The notes below the pieces were generated by a model. It was not told the DNA's origin and did no database searches. It worked only from the letters and a program-made list of their open reading frames with translations. 25,298 nucleotides of DNA from positions 1-25,298 of IMG/VR virus record IMGVR_UViG_3300036846_000948; one strand, 5' to 3'. Position 1 is the first letter of the stretch, and every line of letters starts with the position of its first letter. A program made the translations under genes and the position numbers. Shown piece after piece: positions 21,307-25,298 of the stretch. This stretch comes from a virus.

Positions 21307-22602
21307 CTACTTGCCTTTATAGAGCTTCCGCACCTGTTCTTCGGATAGCGTCTGAGCGACGGTCTTGTTGCGCGGAACGCGCTTGGCAAGGTTGGCAAAC
21401 CAGCCGCCGAATTTCTTGCACTCAGGGCCCGTGCAGTCGCCCAACACTTTGTTGTTCGGCATGACCAATTCGAGCAGCGCTATCTTTGCTTCATAATTGA
21501 CGCGCTCTTGGAGCTTCTGTTTGATCTTGGCGACGGCTGCGCCATTTGACTTGAGGGCCGCGCCATTGGGCTTTTTGGCTGGACTGCGCGGCGCCGGCGT
21601 AGGCAGCATCATTGACCGCATATTGTTGTCCAGAAACGATTCAACGATGGAGCGCAGATAGTTCTTATCGTCTTCGACTTCCTTCCAGAACAATTCGCGC
21701 AGCTCGGCATTGCTGGCGGTCTTGTTGGCGACGATCGTCGTCTTCAACAGTGCCCTTGGGTTGACTGTTCGCCATGTCGGCCGCTTGGCCCCAGCCATTC
21801 CCGTGTCTGCATAGGCCATGTCTGTTCCCTCCACTGGCTTGTTGTGACGTATCGCAAATTGCACCATCGGGACCGTGTCGATGTATTCCAGATCATGCAG
21901 AACATCGCCGCTTAGATGTTCGCGCAGCCAATCGGAGTGAGTCCCCGCTTGGTTGATCGCGGCGCTAGTCTCTCGGTTCCACCGCGCCTTGAGCGCTGTT
22001 ATGATCAGGGTGTGCCGTATCGCTTTTTCATAGAATTGTTTGATCAGCTCCAATCGCTCGACCGAGAGCGGTCCAATGTAATCGAGCCAAGCCGCATCCC
22101 AAGATGATTCCCATTCGCCGTGCGCCATGAAGTCGTCGATGTTGGCAAAGAAAAACGATGCGAAGCGGGTTTTGACGCCGCGTTCTGCGAACGGAAACGG
22201 TCGCAGCTGCTTGAGCGGAGCTTTCTTGTGCAGTCCCGGCATTTGCGCGATGGCAGCGAAATAGATGGAGCGATCGTTCTCGGCGCTGGTAAAAAATGTG
22301 CGCTGCGGAGCTTCGACGCCATCTCTCAGCCAGCCGACTTCGCGCGTTCCCAACAGCAGCCGCTCAAATCGCCAATTCACACCGGGCAGCGTCAGCATGT
22401 GCAGCCGACCGGGCCAGCAATCCGGGTGGAATAGCTCAAGCACATATTGCCGAGCTACTTCCTTCTGTTCGCGATCCGCGTTGCGGGCAAACATAACGCC
22501 ACCGCTTGGCACGATGGATCGTTGCCGAGCGGCTAGTTCATCCATTCCGTATTGATTTAAGGGTTTGTACTCGGCCACTTGGCCGATCCCTTTGCTAGAC
22601 AT
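21307..22602 (-). CDS. Phage protein, possibly methyltransferase-like, 431 aa
   Basis: GGAGGCG precedes ATG 22602 closely. Several features are those of class-I methyltransferase-like proteins: LHMLTLPGVNWRFE (~68-80), AENDRSIYFAAI (~107-118), then AWLDYIGPLSVERLELI (171-187, D-Y-x-G-P), HTLIITALKARWN (197-209), and DTVPMVQFAIRH (242-253). These are weak and no SAM motif is convincing. Residues ~345-385 are a Pro/Ala/Lys linker, and the end has CTGPECKKFGGWF with basic residues. Nothing else resembling a restriction partner is nearby. Alternatives: a DNA-binding or injection protein. Confidence 0.9.
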   Translation of the reverse strand: MSSKGIGQVAEYKPLNQYGMDELAARQRSIVPSGGVMFARNADREQKEVARQYVLELFHPDCWPGRLHMLTLPGVNWRFERLLLGTREVGWLRDGVEAPQRTFFTSAENDRSIYFAAIAQMPGLHKKAPLKQLRPFPFAERGVKTRFASFFFANIDDFMAHGEWESSWDAAWLDYIGPLSVERLELIKQFYEKAIRHTLIITALKARWNRETSAAINQAGTHSDWLREHLSGDVLHDLEYIDTVPMVQFAIRHNKPVEGTDMAYADTGMAGAKRPTWRTVNPRALLKTTIVANKTASNAELRELFWKEVEDDKNYLRSIVESFLDNNMRSMMLPTPAPRSPAKKPNGAALKSNGAAVAKIKQKLQERVNYEAKIALLELVMPNNKVLGDCTGPECKKFGGWFANLAKRVPRNKTVAQTLSEEQVRKLYKGK

Positions 22603-22626
22603 TCACGCCTCCCCATCAGATTCGCA

Positions 22627-22839
22627 TCATATTGTTGACGCCGCCGCCTTGATGTCGGTGGCGCATTGCATCGCGGCGTGCTCGGCCTCGACGATCTCGG
22701 CGTGCAGCGTGGCCAGTCGGGTCTTCGGATCGCCCTCGGGCAGCTCCTCGATGAACGATTTGGCGATCGTCGCCGCCGCGCTGATGCGGCTCAACTCGTG
22801 CCAGAGGCGATCGGTATGCGTCCTCGCCGGTGGTTTCAT
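22627..22839 (-). CDS. Hypothetical helical protein, 70 aa
   Basis: AGGAAG precedes ATG 22839, which also overlaps the upstream stop as ATGA. The sequence is almost entirely helical (TDRLWHELSRISAAATIAKSFIEELPEGDPKTRLATLHAEIVEAEHAAMQCATDIKAA), suggesting a helical hairpin. No family recognised. Confidence 0.83.
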   Translation of the reverse strand: MKPPARTHTDRLWHELSRISAAATIAKSFIEELPEGDPKTRLATLHAEIVEAEHAAMQCATDIKAAASTI

Positions 22840-23111
22840 TGCGGCTTCCTCCTGTCGACGTGAAGCAGGCTCAAGGTGTCGCGCGCCTTGGTGATGCGCG
22901 GATCGGACATGAGCGCCCGCAGCTCGTCCGGTCGCGGCTCCCGAAGATTGCCGCCGCGTGTGAAGATCGCGACGTGATTGCACTTCAAGCAGATCGAAGC
23001 ATCGCCGCGCTTGGGCGCATGATCGCCGGTGATCGAGGTCGCGGCGTCGAGCAATTCACCGCAGCGGATGCAGTGCTTGGCCTTCATGCGAACTGAGGGC
23101 CCGAGCTTCAT
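22836..23111 (-). CDS. Zinc-ribbon protein, 91 aa
   Basis: C14xxC17 and C41xxC44 flank KRGDASI in a classic zinc-ribbon arrangement (CIRCGELLDAATSITGDHAPKRGDASICLKCNHVAIF). The ATG at 23111 overlaps the stop of the membrane miniprotein; an internal Met at residue 9 is an alternative start. The C-terminal helix (PDELRALMSDPRITKARDTLSLL) is reminiscent of transcription-linked zinc ribbons. Function unknown. Confidence 0.85.
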   Translation of the reverse strand: MKLGPSVRMKAKHCIRCGELLDAATSITGDHAPKRGDASICLKCNHVAIFTRGGNLREPRPDELRALMSDPRITKARDTLSLLHVDRRKPQ

Positions 23112-23218
23112 TCGACGTCTGCCCCAATCTTGCAGATCGCCATGATGGTAGCGCCGATGCAGGCACCGGCGACGGCGCCGATGGCGAGTCCAAGAACAAT
23201 CCCAACTCCGAAGGTCAT
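23108..23218 (-). CDS. Glycine-zipper membrane miniprotein, 36 aa
   Basis: AGGAGGCG sits five bases before the ATG, an excellent ribosome site, and the stop overlaps the next ATG (ATGA). MTFGVGIVLGLAIGAVAGACIGATIMAICKIGADVE is one hydrophobic helix with Gly every fourth residue, as in glycine-zipper and DUF3789-like phage miniproteins; the family link is a guess. A membrane anchor or partner of the neighbouring ATPase is possible. Confidence 0.78.
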   Translation of the reverse strand: MTFGVGIVLGLAIGAVAGACIGATIMAICKIGADVE

Positions 23219-23234
23219 TTTGCGCCTCCTGTTT

Positions 23235-25007
23235 TCAGGGATAGAGCCAGTCCGAAATGCGCACCTTCCCGCGTTCGGGATAGGTGATGAGGTCGAGGCT
23301 TTTCATCCGCGACCGGAGCGTGTCGAACGTCGAGGACGTGAAGGAATAGCCGGTCGCGTCGGCAAGCTGCTCGAGCGTCAGGGTCTTCCTGCCGATCAGC
23401 GCATCGAAAAACTTCTGCATCGGGCCCCGGAGCTTGCCGCGCACCCGAGCGTGATATTCCATCATCGTCGGTGATCGGGCCGGCGCGACCGCGAGCCGCG
23501 TGCCCTTGTCGGTCAGCCGCATGCGGCCTTGGTCGGGATAGTCGATCAGCCCGGCCGATTTCACCCGCGATCGGAGGGTGTCGAACGTCGAGCTGGTATG
23601 GGAATAACCGGCAACGAACGCGGTCTGGGCGAGGCTCGCGGAGCTGTGCCCACCGACGCCCCACCATGCCAGCGCGTCGAGGATCGCCTGCTGCCCCTTG
23701 GGAAGCCCACCGTTGGGCTTCGCGGCGCCCCCTGTCGGTGCCCGTCGCATGGGCGCGGGCGCAATGGGCGCCTGCCGCTGCTCGATCTGGGCAGGGTACA
23801 AAGGGCGGTCGATTTCGGGGGGCGCTTTGATGGCCTCCCGCAGCTCGCACTCGATCTGCGCCATGTTGGCGGCGACGCCTTGGGTGATCGCCGCGATCCG
23901 GGTTGTGAGCCCGACGATCCGCGCCGTCACCTCATTGCGGCCTTCCGCATATCCTTCTGCGCGTGCGAGATCGCCCAATTCGTCGAGTTCATCCTGGCTC
24001 CAATTCCTTTCGCCTGGCGCCTGGGCGGCGAGCGCCCGCTCCAGATCGCCGATCCGCGCCTTGAGCGCGATGGGGTCACTGCCCTCGGCCTCGGCCGCCG
24101 CCTCGCCGATCAGCTCGCGCAGCTCGCCGACGTCGACCGGCGCCGTCGTGATCCGCGCCGGCCCGCTGTCCTGTGTCGGGGTCGCGGTGTTGTCGTAGGT
24201 GGCGATCCGCGCGAACGCCATGCGCTTGAAAATCTGCGCCTCGCCCGAGCACACCCAGCCGGTGCCGGTCGGCAGCTTGGCGAGCGAGCCCTCGACCTCG
24301 GCGCGCAATTCCTTGTCGGCGACATTGGCGCGCAGCCATTTGATGACGGGCTCCTGGTCGGCCGGCGACAGGATGCGATGCGCGATCAGCGTCTCGCACG
24401 AGCCGAGCACGGCGTTGTGCAGCGATTGAATCCGGTGCGTCGCGACGATCAGCCGGATGCCCTTGGTGCGCGCTCCGGTCGCGAGTTTCTTGGCCCAATG
24501 GATCGCCAGATTCTCGCTGCCGAACCCGACGCGTTCCTTGGGCGCGAATTCGTGCGCCTCCTCGATCACCAGATAGACGACGCCGCGCATGTTCTTCCAA
24601 AGCGCCTGCGCGAAATCGACAAAGAACCGCTGCAGGCCGCCGGCTTCAAAATCCGCCATGTCGACGATCGAGAGCGGCAACTTACCCTGGCCGACCAGCG
24701 TGCCGATGATCTTGCCGGCCGACGAATGCAGCGGGACGTGACCGTGCGGGCCGCCGAGAATCTTGAACGGCAGGCCCGGCTGGCGGCCATCGGCGCTCGA
24801 CGTGATGCCCCACCAGTCGGATTTGATTGGATCGAGAATGCAGACGCGGAAGCCGGCGAGCTGGGTTTCGATCGCGAGCTGCTCGATCGCGAGCTTGGCG
24901 GTCGACGTCTTGCCGCTGCCGGTCTTGCCGAGCACAGCCGTATGCGCAAGCAGAACCGCTTCGGGAATCTTGGCGTTGCGTTCTGATTGTTCGCGACCTA
25001 TGTTCAT
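23235..25007 (-). CDS. HerA/FtsK-like ATPase with duplicated C-terminal wHTH, 590 aa
   Basis: Walker A GKTGSGKT (27-34) and Walker B VVYLVIEEAHEF (143-154, E149/E150), then IRLIVATHR (184-192), place it in the HerA/DUF87 branch of FtsK-HerA ATPases. LDPIKSDWWG (58-67) fits the same core. Residues ~300-400 are helical, followed by a Pro/Ala linker. The C-terminus has two winged-helix copies sharing GYSxTSSTFDTLRSRxKS (468-484, 554-570), each about 85 residues. No NurA nuclease is adjacent. A role in DNA translocation, replication or defence is open. No clear ribosome site precedes ATG 25007. Confidence 0.93.
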   Translation of the reverse strand: MNIGREQSERNAKIPEAVLLAHTAVLGKTGSGKTSTAKLAIEQLAIETQLAGFRVCILDPIKSDWWGITSSADGRQPGLPFKILGGPHGHVPLHSSAGKIIGTLVGQGKLPLSIVDMADFEAGGLQRFFVDFAQALWKNMRGVVYLVIEEAHEFAPKERVGFGSENLAIHWAKKLATGARTKGIRLIVATHRIQSLHNAVLGSCETLIAHRILSPADQEPVIKWLRANVADKELRAEVEGSLAKLPTGTGWVCSGEAQIFKRMAFARIATYDNTATPTQDSGPARITTAPVDVGELRELIGEAAAEAEGSDPIALKARIGDLERALAAQAPGERNWSQDELDELGDLARAEGYAEGRNEVTARIVGLTTRIAAITQGVAANMAQIECELREAIKAPPEIDRPLYPAQIEQRQAPIAPAPMRRAPTGGAAKPNGGLPKGQQAILDALAWWGVGGHSSASLAQTAFVAGYSHTSSTFDTLRSRVKSAGLIDYPDQGRMRLTDKGTRLAVAPARSPTMMEYHARVRGKLRGPMQKFFDALIGRKTLTLEQLADATGYSFTSSTFDTLRSRMKSLDLITYPERGKVRISDWLYP

Positions 25008-25027
25008 GACGTCGTAAACATCTCTTG

Positions 25028-25055
25028 GCCCTGGCTGCGTGCCGGGGCTTTTTTT
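25028..25055 (+). terminator. Terminator-like hairpin, + orientation, no + gene assigned
   Basis: GCCCTGGC/GCCGGGGC (8 bp, one G-T wobble) around TGCGT is followed by seven T on the + strand. On the leftward strand the A-run comes before the hairpin, so it is not a terminator for the gene 25057-25298. It lies between that gene and the ATPase start, where the mRNA leader of the ATPase would pass through it. Confidence 0.6.
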
Positions 25056-25056
25056 G

Positions 25057-25298
25057 TCAGTGGCTCTCGCGTCGCGTTCTGGCGAGGATCATCTGCTCGT
25101 TCGGCTCGATCAGTTGGCGCACGGTATCAAGCCACTGACTGATCAGCTGCTCGCGCAGCACGGCGGTTTCGGCGGGCCCTTTCTCATCGAAATGGCCGGC
25201 AAGAAACATGGAGAACAGATCGGCGAGCGCGCCGCCGACGACTTCCGGCGCATTGCCGGCAAGGATCGGACGGATGCGCTGGACGATCTCGTCGACCA
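25057..25298 (-). CDS. Hypothetical small phage protein, 5' partial (at right edge)
   Basis: The leftward frame is open to the edge and ends at TGA (25059-25057), giving 79 visible residues. IVQRIRPILAGNAPEVVGGALADLFSMFLAGH...LREQLISQWLDTVRQLI has the pattern of a family I recall from Rhizobiales phages (LAGxxPxxxGAxLADLxxxxLAGH...REx). It is wholly helical. It ends 50 bases before the ATPase start, with the hairpin between them. Function unknown. Confidence 0.8.
   Translation of the reverse strand, partial: VDEIVQRIRPILAGNAPEVVGGALADLFSMFLAGHFDEKGPAETAVLREQLISQWLDTVRQLIEPNEQMILARTRRESH

Noticed and set aside
23529-24986. 485-aa ORF on the + strand opposite the ATPase
   Set aside because: It is the mirror of a well-supported ATPase gene; GC-rich codon bias leaves long open antisense frames. 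Its product is Arg/Leu/Asp-rich low-complexity and has no motif.

Overview
The window looks like part of a temperate, probably contractile-tailed (Mu-like baseplate) phage genome of an alphaproteobacterium. The DNA is GC-rich, coding density is near 100 %, most genes are small, and several proteins resemble families I know from Bradyrhizobium/Rhizobiales phages and prophages. The host assignment is inference from this style of sequence and was not searched. I see no clear host chromosomal gene, rRNA, tRNA, CRISPR array or insertion sequence.

Region 1 (1-7508, + strand) is the end of the late tail module. It holds a DUF2313/YmfQ-type tail protein cut by the window edge, then an adhesin cassette: a 226-aa protein, a beta-helix fibre, a small beta-rich protein, two collagen-like fibres, a second beta-helix fibre with a C-terminal binding-type module, a fibre-assembly-like protein and a tiny Cys-rich ORF. 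A strong intrinsic terminator at 7557-7582 closes it.

Region 2 (7528-14320, - strand) is one unbroken array of 17 mostly small genes read leftward from the HTH gene at 14320. Twelve of its 16 junctions are four-base stop/start overlaps (ATGA or GTGA). It encodes many candidate metal-binding miniproteins, a YkgJ-like Fe/Zn-chelating protein, a small membrane protein and a candidate Cys-His-Asp (transglutaminase/papain-like) enzyme.

Region 3 (14321-14839) is the only long non-coding stretch. It separates the leftward HTH/excisionase-like gene from the rightward integrase and holds direct and inverted repeats. It is the best place to look for attP, divergent promoters and regulator sites.

Region 4 (14840-19748, + strand) starts with a tyrosine recombinase and runs through ten small accessory genes, again mostly joined by ATGA/GTGA overlaps, including a DUF6283-type protein and two miniproteins (57 and 31 aa). 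It ends one base short of an opposing gene.

Region 5 (19750-25298, - strand) has a HerA/FtsK-like ATPase with a duplicated C-terminal winged-helix segment, a 36-aa membrane miniprotein, a zinc-ribbon protein, a 431-aa protein with weak methyltransferase-like features, a 345-aa protein with a duplicated Cys4 motif, and a conserved small protein. Another gene enters at the right edge.

The integrase sits in the middle of phage genes on both sides, so the window is more likely a free or circularly permuted phage genome, or the interior of a larger element, than a simple prophage end. Head, packaging, lysis and repressor genes are not visible here.
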